Source: Flavobacteriales bacterium UBA7382
GTDB lineage: Bacteria > Bacteroidota > Bacteroidia > Flavobacteriales_D > Sanyastnellaceae
Reading direction: 5' to 3'
Length of the DNA: 19,473 bases
Assembly (NCBI GenBank): GCA_002469765.1
Contig: DKNS01000109.1
Coordinates: forward strand, 21,025 to 40,497
Part shown: positions 6,592-14,291 of the stretch, in pieces
How positions within the stretch are numbered: the first letter of the stretch is position 1
How the letters are laid out: each line of letters begins with the position of its first letter
Position numbers and translations under genes: made by a program
The notes under the pieces: model-generated
The model's input: the letters and a program-made list of their open reading frames with translations, nothing else
The model's database searches: none
What the model was told of the DNA's origin: nothing

Positions 6592-7694
6592 CGGAGTATT
6601 GCTTGCTTGAGCGTTGTTCGGTACGTCCCACCTTGGGCGGCACTTGGTTCGAATATGGCTTCCACCAAGGTGGCGCGTTCAAGCCATGCGCCCGCCTCTG
6701 ATGAGGTGACGTGAGCCTCTCCCTGAGGCAGGGCGATGTGATGCGTTCCCAGTTGGCGGCCCTGCAAGTCGAACCCGCGCAACGTCCATTGGCCATCCCG
6801 AGCCTGGGTCAAGTCCAACCGCGATCCAGTCCAAGCAGCCCGGGTGTCGAAGGGGGCGACCCACTCTGTCACGTCGTTCCAGTCCATCAAGTTGCCGAAG
6901 TACACGGTGTTGTTGCCACTGCACGCCACGGCGTACGTGTCGCCGGCGGTGTTGATGCTGAGATCGGCGGGGTTGCTCAGGGGGCTGCCCTGCACCAGGG
7001 TTTCGCCGTCAGACCACGTTCCGTCGTCGGCCATGGTGAACAGGGAGAGCCGCTGTGGCGACCAAGAGCTGACCACAAAGCTTCCCCACACGTGGTCGAC
7101 TCCGTCGCAGTTGCCCAGTCCAGTGCTGGACAGGACAGTACTTTGCGCCCCTGTTTCGACATCGATGGCCAACACGGATGCATTGCCTCCCCAATTCACG
7201 ACGTACGCCGTCTGGTCCACCACGGTGACGCCGTTGGGTGTCGTTCCGGTGTTGCCGACCAGCGTGCTGACCTGCATGTCGGTTGGGTCGGTCACATCCA
7301 CTTTCAGGATTCGGCCAGTGCCGAAGTCGCTGACCACGAGAAAGTCTCCTCCGTCGCTGCTGAAGCTGCCCATCCCGTTCAGGAAGGTAACGCCCACGGG
7401 AATGACGGAACCGATTTGGCCTTCACTCACCACGTCGTAAGCGCGGATGACGTTGTTCTGGATGGCGAACAAGGTCGACCCAAGAACTTCCATGCCATGG
7501 GTGGCTCCGCCATTTCCAAAGGTCGTCCAGTTGACTCCCTCGTCTGCGGTCACCAACATGCTGCTGCCGTTGCTCACCACCCAACGGTCGCTGTTGGGTT
7601 CGTATTCCACGGCTTCAATGGAAGTGAGGGTTTGGCCCCAAGCGGCGGTCAAACACATGGCGGAACAGAGCAGGATGGAAGACAATCGTTTCAT
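6588..7694 (-). CDS. Secreted beta-propeller protein of unknown function
   Basis: A 368-residue protein with a clear Sec signal peptide (MKRLSSILLCSAMCLTAAWG, cleavage probably after Ala-Trp-Gly) and repeated blade-like segments such as GRILKVDVTDPTDMQVSTLV, NGVTVVDQTAYVVNWGGN and LSINTAGDTYAVACSGNNTV. This pattern resembles YVTN/NHL/SMP-30-type propellers, which bind ligands or, in some cases, hydrolyse lactones; I cannot assign a substrate. The last 75 residues include WTLRGFDLQGRQLG and end in TYRTTLKQAILR, which faintly resembles the type IX secretion C-terminal domain (a GRxV-like strand, then GxY and a basic end) but lacks an obvious canonical match. It starts 18 bases after the small membrane-protein gene, at the end of the serC operon, and its stop codon overlaps that of priA. 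Confidence 0.8.
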   Translation of the reverse strand: MKRLSSILLCSAMCLTAAWGQTLTSIEAVEYEPNSDRWVVSNGSSMLVTADEGVNWTTFGNGGATHGMEVLGSTLFAIQNNVIRAYDVVSEGQIGSVIPVGVTFLNGMGSFSSDGGDFLVVSDFGTGRILKVDVTDPTDMQVSTLVGNTGTTPNGVTVVDQTAYVVNWGGNASVLAIDVETGAQSTVLSSTGLGNCDGVDHVWGSFVVSSWSPQRLSLFTMADDGTWSDGETLVQGSPLSNPADLSINTAGDTYAVACSGNNTVYFGNLMDWNDVTEWVAPFDTRAAWTGSRLDLTQARDGQWTLRGFDLQGRQLGTHHIALPQGEAHVTSSEAGAWLERATLVEAIFEPSAAQGGTYRTTLKQAILR

Positions 7695-7712
7695 GGGCCA
7701 GAAGGTACGGCC

Positions 7713-8015
7713 TCAGTCCTCTGTTTCTTGAAGGGTGTACGTCGACCAGGTGCGCGCTGCCAGGACGTAAAACAACGTAAATAACCCCGCAGCCGCCAGC
7801 CCGTACCATGCCGCTCCCGACCAATCAGGTGGGTTCAGTCCAGACTCTCGTGCTTGCTGCGCTGAGATGCTGTCGGTGAGGTTGTGGGTGACCTTCCACA
7901 CACGGTACAGTTGGTTTTTGACAAGGGTGGTGCTTCCGAAGCCCACAATCGGGACCAACACGAGCCATCCTTGAAACCAGAGCTCGTAGCGAATGCGAAG
8001 CTCTTGGAAGGTCAT
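7713..8015 (-). CDS. Small two-helix membrane protein, unknown function
   Basis: From the ATG at 8015 this encodes 100 residues: MTFQELRIRYELWFQGW, a hydrophobic segment (WLVLVPIVGFGSTTLV, about 17-32), a polar loop of about 40 residues with HNLTDSISAQQARESGLNPP, a second hydrophobic segment (WYGLAAAGLFTLFYVLAA, about 73-90) and a short acidic tail QETED. The start is set by a 4-base ATGA overlap with the yggS stop; the longer frame to 8096 would run inside yggS with a basic, unrelated N-terminus. Two inner-membrane helices are likely. I recognise no family. Its place behind yggS suggests co-expression, not function. Confidence 0.75.
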   Translation of the reverse strand: MTFQELRIRYELWFQGWLVLVPIVGFGSTTLVKNQLYRVWKVTHNLTDSISAQQARESGLNPPDWSGAAWYGLAAAGLFTLFYVLAARTWSTYTLQETED

Positions 8016-8734
8016 GGTCGAGGGGTGTTTCGCGCCCCAAAAATGGCGCTGCCCACGCGCACCATGGTGCTTCCTTCTTGCACGGCGACAGGCCAATCCC
8101 CACTCATACCCATGCTAAGGGTTCGCCACGCAGCCCCTCGCGCCGTGGCGACAGGATGCATGGCGTTGTCCATCTCCTGGAACAAGGTGTGCAGCAACTT
8201 GAACTCCAGGCGCACCTGCTTTTGGTCGTCTGTGAAGGTGGCCATCCCCATGAGACCGACAGGCCGCAGGTGCGGATAAGCCTCCCAGACTTCGCGCTGT
8301 GCGAGGTCGCGAAGTTCCTCTGGACTGAACCCGAATTTTGTGGACTCGGCGGCGATGTGCACCTGAAGCAGGAGGTCGACGGTTCGGTCCAACTTCGCCG
8401 CTTCTCGTTCCATCACGTCCAGGACTTTCACCCGGTCCACGCCGTGCACCAGGTGCACGTAAGGCAGGAAGTCCTTGATCTTGTTGGTTTGAATGTGGCC
8501 GATCATGTGCCACCGGATGTCTCGGGGAAGCCGCTCCGCTTTGTAGACCAATTCCTGCACGCGGTTCTCGCCAAAGTCTCGTTGACCTGCGTCGTAGGCT
8601 GCCAGGAGGTCTTCGTCGGGCTTGGTCTTGCCGACAGCCACCAATTGCACCTCATGGCCGGCCTCCTGTGCACGCTCGTCCACTTGGGCTTGCATGGCGA
8701 GTAGATTGTCCTTCACAGGGTGACGGTTCGTCAT
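8012..8734 (-). CDS. PLP homeostasis protein, YggS/PLPBP family
   Basis: A 240-residue protein from the ATG at 8734, which overlaps the DUF1015 stop by ATGA. It has the family signature VAVGKTKPDEDLLAAYDAG (from residue 32), where Lys36 is the expected Schiff-base lysine (same position as E. coli YggS), followed by DFGENRVQEL, WHMIGHIQTNKIKDF, FGFSPEEL, GLMGMATFTDD and the phosphate-binding LSMGMSGDWPVAV and VRVGSAIFGARN. The fold is the alanine-racemase-like barrel without catalytic activity; members bind and buffer pyridoxal phosphate and affect amino-acid pools. Many bacteria keep this gene by proC; here it is in the operon of SerC, a PLP enzyme, which makes a link with cofactor supply plausible but unproven. 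Confidence 0.95.
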   Translation of the reverse strand: MTNRHPVKDNLLAMQAQVDERAQEAGHEVQLVAVGKTKPDEDLLAAYDAGQRDFGENRVQELVYKAERLPRDIRWHMIGHIQTNKIKDFLPYVHLVHGVDRVKVLDVMEREAAKLDRTVDLLLQVHIAAESTKFGFSPEELRDLAQREVWEAYPHLRPVGLMGMATFTDDQKQVRLEFKLLHTLFQEMDNAMHPVATARGAAWRTLSMGMSGDWPVAVQEGSTMVRVGSAIFGARNTPRP

Positions 8735-9981
8735 GGCGCGTCGTTGAATTCGTGGATGAACAAGGCGCTTCGAATTTTGGGTTCCACCCACGTGCTTTTC
8801 GGAGGCAGGGTGCCTTGTGCGTCGGCCACGGCTCGGATGTCTGAGAAGGGAATGGGGTGGATCAGCACGAGGATGCGGTCTGGGTGTGCAGCCGCCTGCG
8901 CCTGCCAGCCTCCCTCAGGACGATGCGGTTCAGGCAGGTGTCGGAGACGCTTGTCGTGGCGCGCGTCGGCGATCCCCAGGATGTTGTCAAGAAGATGCAC
9001 GTTGACCCAGTCGGCGTCCGTTGCAGCTTCGCAACCTGGCCGTCGGGTGAGCGTCCAGGATTCCCCTTGAAGGGCCACGGTGATTTGCCCAGGCTCGGTG
9101 GGGACAGCACATCCATGTTTGGACGGTTCCACGGTGCACACCCCTCGAAGGGATTGGAGGGCTTCGTGCCAGCGTTCACGCGTCATGGGGATGCCGCGCA
9201 CTTCCTTGTGGAATCCAAGAATGGTAAGGTCTTCTTCGGGCACGACCAAGGCCAAAATGTGTTTCGCGCCTGGCAAATCGGGCCGGGCTTCGTGAAGCCT
9301 GTGCGACGAAGCCAACCTGTGGTGGCCATCTGCCAGGTAGAGGACATCTTCGCGGCCCCATGTGTCTGCGAAGGCTTTGCCCGAAGGGCTGTGCACAGGC
9401 ACACGCCAAATCTCGTGCCGCACTCCATCTGCCGTCATGAAGTCGGTGTGGGCAGGGTTGAATGTGGTTTCCGCCAACACCTTGTTGTCCGCTTGAGCTT
9501 GGATGGTTCCTTGTGGCTTGGCGCACAACACGGGTTCTGCATGGAAGCCCACAGCGTCCAGGAACGCGGTGAACAGAGCTTCGCGGGGGGCCAGCGTTTG
9601 TTCATGCGTGCGAAGCCCACCTTCAGCACAGCGAGTCAGGTCCAGATTGCAAACCACGCCAGTCCAAACGCGGTCTGCGGTGGATTGCCTGTACACGAGC
9701 CACTCTGGCTCCTCGGCCTCGACCAGCCAACCCTTGGATTTGAAGGCGTCATACTCTGCACGGACTTTCTGGAAAAACGCACCGGTGCCTCTGGACGTGT
9801 CGACGTCCCCTGACGTGTCGGGATTGATGACCTGGATGTATGAATACGGGTTGTGCTTGAGCTTGTCCCGAAGCTCGTCTTTTTGGTAGCTCAAATACGA
9901 CCGCGACGCCACCAAATGCGCCATGTGTCGCGGTGGGGTCACCGCGGCCAAGGGCGTCATCAGGGGGCGACGTTCAGTCAT
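8731..9981 (-). CDS. DUF1015 family protein, serine-operon associated
   Basis: A 416-residue soluble protein without signal peptide or membrane helices. Recognisable DUF1015 elements are NPYSYIQVINPD (44-55), RTHEQTLAPRE (124-134), LADGHHRLASS (216-226) and, near the C-terminus, PPKSTWVEPKIRSALFIHEF. The biochemical role of the family was not established in anything I can cite. The DGHHR motif recalls the ParB-like free serine kinases (SerK, SbnI), and the gene is translationally overlapped with serA (ATGA at 9978-9981) and yggS (ATGA at 8731-8734), so a role in serine or phosphoserine metabolism is an inference. The start at 9981 is chosen from the overlap with serA; Met8 (MTPLAAVTPP) is an alternative that would fit the family N-terminus equally well. 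Confidence 0.9.
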   Translation of the reverse strand: MTERRPLMTPLAAVTPPRHMAHLVASRSYLSYQKDELRDKLKHNPYSYIQVINPDTSGDVDTSRGTGAFFQKVRAEYDAFKSKGWLVEAEEPEWLVYRQSTADRVWTGVVCNLDLTRCAEGGLRTHEQTLAPREALFTAFLDAVGFHAEPVLCAKPQGTIQAQADNKVLAETTFNPAHTDFMTADGVRHEIWRVPVHSPSGKAFADTWGREDVLYLADGHHRLASSHRLHEARPDLPGAKHILALVVPEEDLTILGFHKEVRGIPMTRERWHEALQSLRGVCTVEPSKHGCAVPTEPGQITVALQGESWTLTRRPGCEAATDADWVNVHLLDNILGIADARHDKRLRHLPEPHRPEGGWQAQAAAHPDRILVLIHPIPFSDIRAVADAQGTLPPKSTWVEPKIRSALFIHEFNDAP

Positions 9982-10928
9982 GCAAGAGCTTCAATTTGTG
10001 CAGCCAATTCAAGGCCGATGCGGTCTTGGGCTTCTCCCGTGGCTGCACCGATGTGCGGGGTCAAGGCCACTTTGGGGTGGGCCAAGAGGTCGGCACGCGG
10101 AGCGGGTTCTCCGACGAAGACGTCCAATCCAGCCCCGGCGATTTCACCCGCGTCCAAAGCCGCCATCAGCGCGTCTTCGTTCACAGATCCACCACGAGCG
10201 GCATTCACCAAAATGGCGTTGGCCTTCATGGCCTTGAGCTGAGCTTCCCCAATCACGGCGCTGCCGTCGGCCTGGGCGGGAACGTGGATGCTCACCATGT
10301 CGGCGTTTGTCAACAGGTCCTCGAGGCTGTGCAGGGGACAATCAACGGTCAATGTTTGGCCCCCCACGGTCAGCTCGACCTGGCCATGGTCCACAAATGG
10401 GTCGTGTGCGATGACGTTCATGCCGCAGCCTAGGGCGTAGCTGGCCAGGGATCGACCGATGCGTCCGAAGCCCACAATCCCAAGGGTCTTTCCACGCAAT
10501 TCAGTGCCTTTGCCGTAGGCTTTTTTCAGCGTTTTGAATTCCTCTGCGCCACGCCCGGGCATCTGGCGGTTGCTGTCGGCCAGAAAGCGTGCGCAGGAGA
10601 AGAGGTGTCCCATGACCAGTTCCGCCACACTCTGCGAGCTGGCTGCAGGTGTGTTGAAGACGGTCAAGCCTTTGCCGCGGGCGTACTCCACGTCGATGTT
10701 GTCCATGCCGACCCCGCCGCGTCCAATGAATTTCAAATTGGGGCAGGCGTCGATGAGGGGTTGACGAATTTTCGTGGCCGACCGCACCAGCACTCCGTCG
10801 ATGGCGTGCTCGTGGATGAAGGCTTCGAGTTGGTTTGCGTCGACAAAATCGGTGTGCAAAGTGTGTCCGGATGCGGTCAATGCAGCAGCACCTGAGGGGC
10901 TGATTCCGTCGTTGGCGAGGATGTTCAT
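9978..10928 (-). CDS. serA: D-3-phosphoglycerate dehydrogenase, short form without ACT domain
   Basis: This enzyme oxidises 3-phosphoglycerate to 3-phosphohydroxypyruvate with NAD, the first step of serine synthesis. The 316-residue protein has the substrate-domain RGGVGMDNID (70-79), the Rossmann motif GFGRIG (153-158) with Asp176 positioned to bind the NAD ribose, and catalytic Arg245 (NAARGG), Glu274 (DVFVGEP) and His292 (TPHIGAAT). It stops right after the catalytic fold: there is no ACT or ASB domain, so serine feedback inhibition of the E. coli type is not expected. Related hydroxyacid dehydrogenases share these motifs; the serC gene 11 bases upstream makes the phosphoglycerate assignment secure. 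Its TGA overlaps the DUF1015 ATG. Confidence 0.95.
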   Translation of the reverse strand: MNILANDGISPSGAAALTASGHTLHTDFVDANQLEAFIHEHAIDGVLVRSATKIRQPLIDACPNLKFIGRGGVGMDNIDVEYARGKGLTVFNTPAASSQSVAELVMGHLFSCARFLADSNRQMPGRGAEEFKTLKKAYGKGTELRGKTLGIVGFGRIGRSLASYALGCGMNVIAHDPFVDHGQVELTVGGQTLTVDCPLHSLEDLLTNADMVSIHVPAQADGSAVIGEAQLKAMKANAILVNAARGGSVNEDALMAALDAGEIAGAGLDVFVGEPAPRADLLAHPKVALTPHIGAATGEAQDRIGLELAAQIEALA

Positions 10929-10939
10929 GATGTCAAGGA

Positions 10940-12013
10940 TTATCCGTGGGTGCGTTCAAATTCTTTCATGACGTCGACCAACACCTGGACGCTTTCCAGG
11001 GGGAGGGCGTTGTACATGGATGCTCGGTATCCACCGACGCTTCTATGGCCTTTCAGTCCATTGATGTTGGCCTTGTTCCACGCGTCGTCAAACGTCGCGG
11101 CGTGGCTGTCGTCCACCAGGCGGAAAGTCGCGTTCATGTGGGAACGGCTTCCGATTTGGGCGTGGCCTTCAAACAGGGGGTTGCGGTCAATTTCGCCGTA
11201 GAGCAGGCCCGACTTGGCTTCGTTGCGTGCTTGGATGGCCTCCACGCCTCCCAGGGCTTTGAGCCAACGAAGGGTGAGCAACGTGGTGTACACTGAGAAC
11301 ACCGGTGGTGTGTTGAACATGCTGTCCTTGCCCAGCTGCACTTCCAGGTCCAGGTAAGAGGGGATGCTCCGCCCGGTTTGACCGAGTCGTGCACGGTCCA
11401 CTGCATACATCACGGCCCCTGCAGGTCCCATGTTCTTTTGGACCCCTCCATAAATCAAGGCGAAAGGTTCCGGGTCGAACCTTCGACTCATCATGTCGGA
11501 GCTCATGTCGGCCACCAAAGGCGCGGTGGTCTGTGGCATGTGGGCGTATTGGGTGCCGAAAATGGTGTTGTTGGTCGTGATGTGGAGGTAAGCGTTGTCT
11601 CCGTCGACGTCCGCCACTTCAGGAATGTGGTTGTATTTGTCGTCTTTGGACGAAGTCAACACATTCACGCGTCCCGCGTGCTTGGCTTCTTTGATCGCCT
11701 TGGCGGACCACGTCCCTGTGTCGGCGTAGGCTGCTTGCCCCCCCTCAGGCAAGAAGTTCATGGCGGCCGTCAAAAACGCCAAGCTCGCCCCGCCCTGGAG
11801 ATACAAGATTTCGAAGCGGTCAGGCAACTCCAGCAATTCTTTGGTCAACGCCCTGCACTCCTCCATGGCGGCGACGAAAGCCTTGCTTCGGTGTGACATT
11901 TCTACCAAAGACAGACCGTGGTTGTCCCAAGACTTCACAGCTTGGGAGGCCTCTTCCAACACTTCTTGAGGCAAGATGCAGGGGCCTGCAGAAAAATTGT
12001 GCACGTGAGACAT
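10940..12013 (-). CDS. serC: Phosphoserine aminotransferase
   Basis: SerC transfers the amino group of glutamate to 3-phosphohydroxypyruvate, giving O-phosphoserine, the second step of serine synthesis (and a parallel step in PLP synthesis in some bacteria). The 357-residue protein begins HNFSAGPCILPQEVLE (5-20), has SLVEMSHRSKAF (35-46), LQGGASLAF (72-80) in the cofactor-phosphate loop, and IYGGVQKNMGPAG (187-199), where Lys193 forms the PLP Schiff base. The C-terminal GGYRASMYNALP is typical. It is the first gene of the leftward operon, 11 bases ahead of serA, and a Bacteroidota-type promoter candidate lies just upstream. The length is normal for the family. Confidence 0.98.
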   Translation of the reverse strand: MSHVHNFSAGPCILPQEVLEEASQAVKSWDNHGLSLVEMSHRSKAFVAAMEECRALTKELLELPDRFEILYLQGGASLAFLTAAMNFLPEGGQAAYADTGTWSAKAIKEAKHAGRVNVLTSSKDDKYNHIPEVADVDGDNAYLHITTNNTIFGTQYAHMPQTTAPLVADMSSDMMSRRFDPEPFALIYGGVQKNMGPAGAVMYAVDRARLGQTGRSIPSYLDLEVQLGKDSMFNTPPVFSVYTTLLTLRWLKALGGVEAIQARNEAKSGLLYGEIDRNPLFEGHAQIGSRSHMNATFRLVDDSHAATFDDAWNKANINGLKGHRSVGGYRASMYNALPLESVQVLVDVMKEFERTHG

Positions 12014-12035
12014 GATGGGCGGATTAAAGTTGAAT

Positions 12036-12070
12036 CAAAGGTCAGAAATGGCGAGGACTGGGCGCGCAAA
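12036..12070 (-). promoter_or_regulatory. Candidate promoter of the serC operon
   Basis: On the - strand a TTTG (12070-12067) is followed after 23 bases by GACCTTTG (12043-12036), matching 7 of 8 positions of TAnnTTTG. The spacing is at the long end of what is known for Bacteroidota. The predicted start would leave a leader of about 19 bases before the serC ATG. The upstream terminator of the gpx transcript makes a separate promoter here likely. Confidence 0.35.
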
Positions 12071-12124
12071 TTGACATGCTGAGTTTTCCCAAGAATGGGG
12101 CGCGTTTGTGGAGAACGAAGGCAA

Positions 12125-12149
12125 GAAAAAAGGCACGCAGGAGCGTGCC
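12125..12149 (-). terminator. Rho-independent terminator after the glutathione peroxidase gene
   Basis: Read on the - strand, GGCACGC pairs with GCGTGCC around a TCCT loop and is followed at once by TTTTTTC. It lies about 40 bases after the gpx stop and separates the zapA-rny-flippase-gpx transcript from the serC operon. The remaining bases up to serC (12014-12124) hold only the serC promoter candidate. Confidence 0.9.
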
Positions 12150-12186
12150 ATTATTTCGGGGGCATCGTCTTTTTGAGGAAGACGGA

Positions 12187-12777
12187 TCATTCGCCAGCGG
12201 CGAACGCCTTGATTTCGTCGCCAAGCGGGTCGGCGCCACTTCCAAGTGCAGCCACCAATTGCCCCTCGCCATCGACAAGGAACTTGTGGAAATTCCACCG
12301 CACTTTGTGGTCTCCCGAGCCGTTGAGGGCTTCCTGGGTCAACCAAGCGTAGACGGGGTGTTGGTCATTGCCTTTGACGTCCACCTTGGACATCATCTGA
12401 AAACTCACGCCGTAGTTTCTGGTGCAGAACTCCCGGATGTCGGTTGAACTTCCAGGCTCTTGCATGCCGAATTGATTGCATGGGAATCCAAGGACGACCA
12501 AGCCCTTGTCCTTGTACACGTCATGAAGTTCTTCGAGCGGTTTGTATTGAGAGGTGTACCCACAGCGTGAAGCAGTGTTCACGATGAGCACGCGCTTGCC
12601 CTTGAGTTGGTTGAAATCAAAGTCGTCGCCTTCCAAGGTGGTGGCGCTCAGGTTGTGGAAAGATGCCATGCCTGGGGTGGGGTTGTGCCAAGTGTTGGTG
12701 TTGAAGCCCTTCAAGGCCATGAAGCCTGTGGCGCCGAGGACCAAAGCGCCTGTTGCGAAAAGGGTAGTCATGTTCAT
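12187..12777 (-). CDS. Glutathione peroxidase-family peroxidase, membrane-anchored or exported
   Basis: From the ATG at 12777 the protein has 196 residues. A hydrophobic segment (TLFATGALVLGATGFMAL, residues 5-22) is followed by the GPx fold: VNTASRCGYTSQY (66-78, peroxidatic Cys72), LGFPCNQFGMQEPG (96-109) and VRWNFHKFLVDGEG (159-172, Trp161 and Asn162 of the catalytic tetrad). It reduces hydroperoxides; non-selenium bacterial members usually use thioredoxin rather than glutathione. The N-terminal segment suggests export to the periplasm or anchoring. The start is uncertain: the frame also offers TTG 12822, overlapping the flippase end by 13 bases, which would add Lys6 and Arg11 before the hydrophobic part, and ATG 12771. 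Confidence 0.93.
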   Translation of the reverse strand: MNMTTLFATGALVLGATGFMALKGFNTNTWHNPTPGMASFHNLSATTLEGDDFDFNQLKGKRVLIVNTASRCGYTSQYKPLEELHDVYKDKGLVVLGFPCNQFGMQEPGSSTDIREFCTRNYGVSFQMMSKVDVKGNDQHPVYAWLTQEALNGSGDHKVRWNFHKFLVDGEGQLVAALGSGADPLGDEIKAFAAGE

Positions 12778-12809
12778 CAAGGGAGGAACGCGCGGAAATG
12801 TCGTTTTGT

Positions 12810-14291
12810 TCAATGCAACCAATGCTGGCGAAGTCTTGCGCTGGGGAGCTTTGAAGCCACCACCTGGCGAAGGGCCCCTTGTGGGTCCAGCTCTCGGGGC
12901 AAACTGATGCTTGGGAACATCATCATCACCGCCAAGGCCAATCCGACCGAAAGGACAGATTCAGCCCACCACGTCCAAGAAAGGAGGGCCATGGGGAGGA
13001 CGACCACCGTCGCGAGAACCACCCCGCCACGCAGAGTGCTGGCCAATGGAAGGGGTTTCAACTTCAACCGAACCGACATCCAAGCCGTTGTCAGCATCCA
13101 TTGAAGCACCGACGCCGCAACCACAGCCCACGCCGCGCCCACGGTGCCATATCCTTGCTCCAGATTCCACCAAACGCCGGCCGAGATCGCAATCAGGAAC
13201 ACCACTTTGATGGCGATGCCTACGTTGAGGCCGTCGATCGCCCTCATGTTGGCGTCGCCCAATTTGGTCAATGCGCGGAACGCCACCGCCGCAAACAGCA
13301 CTTCTGCAATGGCCGTCGATTCTTCAAATCGGGGCCCGAGGAACAACCATGTGACGCCTTCCGCCTGCCACACCAAGGCCGCGGTGAGCGGCAACGTGGC
13401 AAGGGCAATCAGGTGCATGCCTCGGAGCGCGACCCGTTGCATTTCAGGAAGGTTGTCTTGCAGGCTGGACAGTCCGCTGAACAGCACGCTGTCGCTGAGC
13501 TTTCCCAACACGGTGATGGGTTGTCCCATCAGGTGGACGGCTCGGTCGTACATGCCCGTTGCGCGTGTGCCGAGAGATTCTCCCACCCACCAAAGGTCCA
13601 CCTTGGAAGCGGTGTAGGTGAGAAGATTGAACACCGTGCTTCGTGTGCCATAGCCCAGCAAAGAGGTCAGTCCAAGGCGGTGACATCCCAGAGACACAGG
13701 GATGCGGGCGAGCCAGATGTACCCGGCACTGAGTACGAGGTTTTGGACCAGCAGGGCCGCGACATACGCCCAAATGCCAGCGCCCGCGAACGCCATGCCA
13801 AGGCCTACAATCAGATTCCCCACGACCATGCCCGTCAGAGCGCACTTGGTCAGGGCCTTGAAATTCATGTCGCGGACCAACAAACTCCTTGACACCACGC
13901 TGAATCCCGAGATGACGAAGCTCAAGGAGATCCAGCGCAGGACTGGCCGGAGCACAGGGGCCTTGTAATGTTGCGCAAACTCAGGCGCAGCGATGTACAT
14001 GGCTGCGAAAAACAGCAGTCCAAGCACAGCACTGAACCACCACGCAGAAGCCACATGCCGGGGCGTGAGTTGGGGGAACTGAACGAGCGAAGGTCCAATG
14101 CCGACTTGGGCGAAGATTTCCACGACGCCCACCACAATCAAAGCGAGGGCCATCACTCCGAAGTCTTCGGGCGCGAGCAAGCCCGCGAGGATGCGGATGT
14201 AGACAAGCTGCAGGACTACCTGCAGCAACACGTTGAAGCTTTGCCAGCTCAGCGAAGCCCCCCACGAGGGCGTGCGGCCCTCCGGGGTCAT
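12810..14291 (-). CDS. Polysaccharide/lipid-linked oligosaccharide flippase, MOP superfamily
   Basis: A 493-residue, highly hydrophobic inner-membrane protein with about 12-14 helices. The N-terminus WQSFNVLLQVVLQLVYIRILAGLLAPEDFGVMAL has the Wzx/WzxC pattern (helix, then RILA-PxDFGVMAL), followed by the GIGPSLVQ region and, in mid-protein, the charged loop YDRAVHLMGQPI typical of the polysaccharide_synt_3 group. Such proteins flip undecaprenyl-linked sugars, or export exopolysaccharide or lipid-linked repeat units. The substrate is unknown: no glycosyltransferases are near it. The ATG at 14291 overlaps the rny stop by one base (TGATG), so it is likely coupled to rny. The neighbourhood is not a polysaccharide cluster. 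Confidence 0.9.
   Translation of the reverse strand: MTPEGRTPSWGASLSWQSFNVLLQVVLQLVYIRILAGLLAPEDFGVMALALIVVGVVEIFAQVGIGPSLVQFPQLTPRHVASAWWFSAVLGLLFFAAMYIAAPEFAQHYKAPVLRPVLRWISLSFVISGFSVVSRSLLVRDMNFKALTKCALTGMVVGNLIVGLGMAFAGAGIWAYVAALLVQNLVLSAGYIWLARIPVSLGCHRLGLTSLLGYGTRSTVFNLLTYTASKVDLWWVGESLGTRATGMYDRAVHLMGQPITVLGKLSDSVLFSGLSSLQDNLPEMQRVALRGMHLIALATLPLTAALVWQAEGVTWLFLGPRFEESTAIAEVLFAAVAFRALTKLGDANMRAIDGLNVGIAIKVVFLIAISAGVWWNLEQGYGTVGAAWAVVAASVLQWMLTTAWMSVRLKLKPLPLASTLRGGVVLATVVVLPMALLSWTWWAESVLSVGLALAVMMMFPSISLPRELDPQGALRQVVASKLPSARLRQHWLH

Noticed and set aside
6711..7784. Open frame of 357 residues on the + strand
   Set aside because: It runs antisense to the propeller gene, which has a signal peptide and blade repeats. 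Its composition (many His, Gly, Val, Gln without motifs) is that of an antisense shadow in GC-rich coding DNA.
12879..13892. Open frame of 337 residues on the + strand
   Set aside because: Antisense to the flippase gene; very rich in Arg, His and Gln without domain or membrane pattern, while the other strand is a clear multi-helix transporter.
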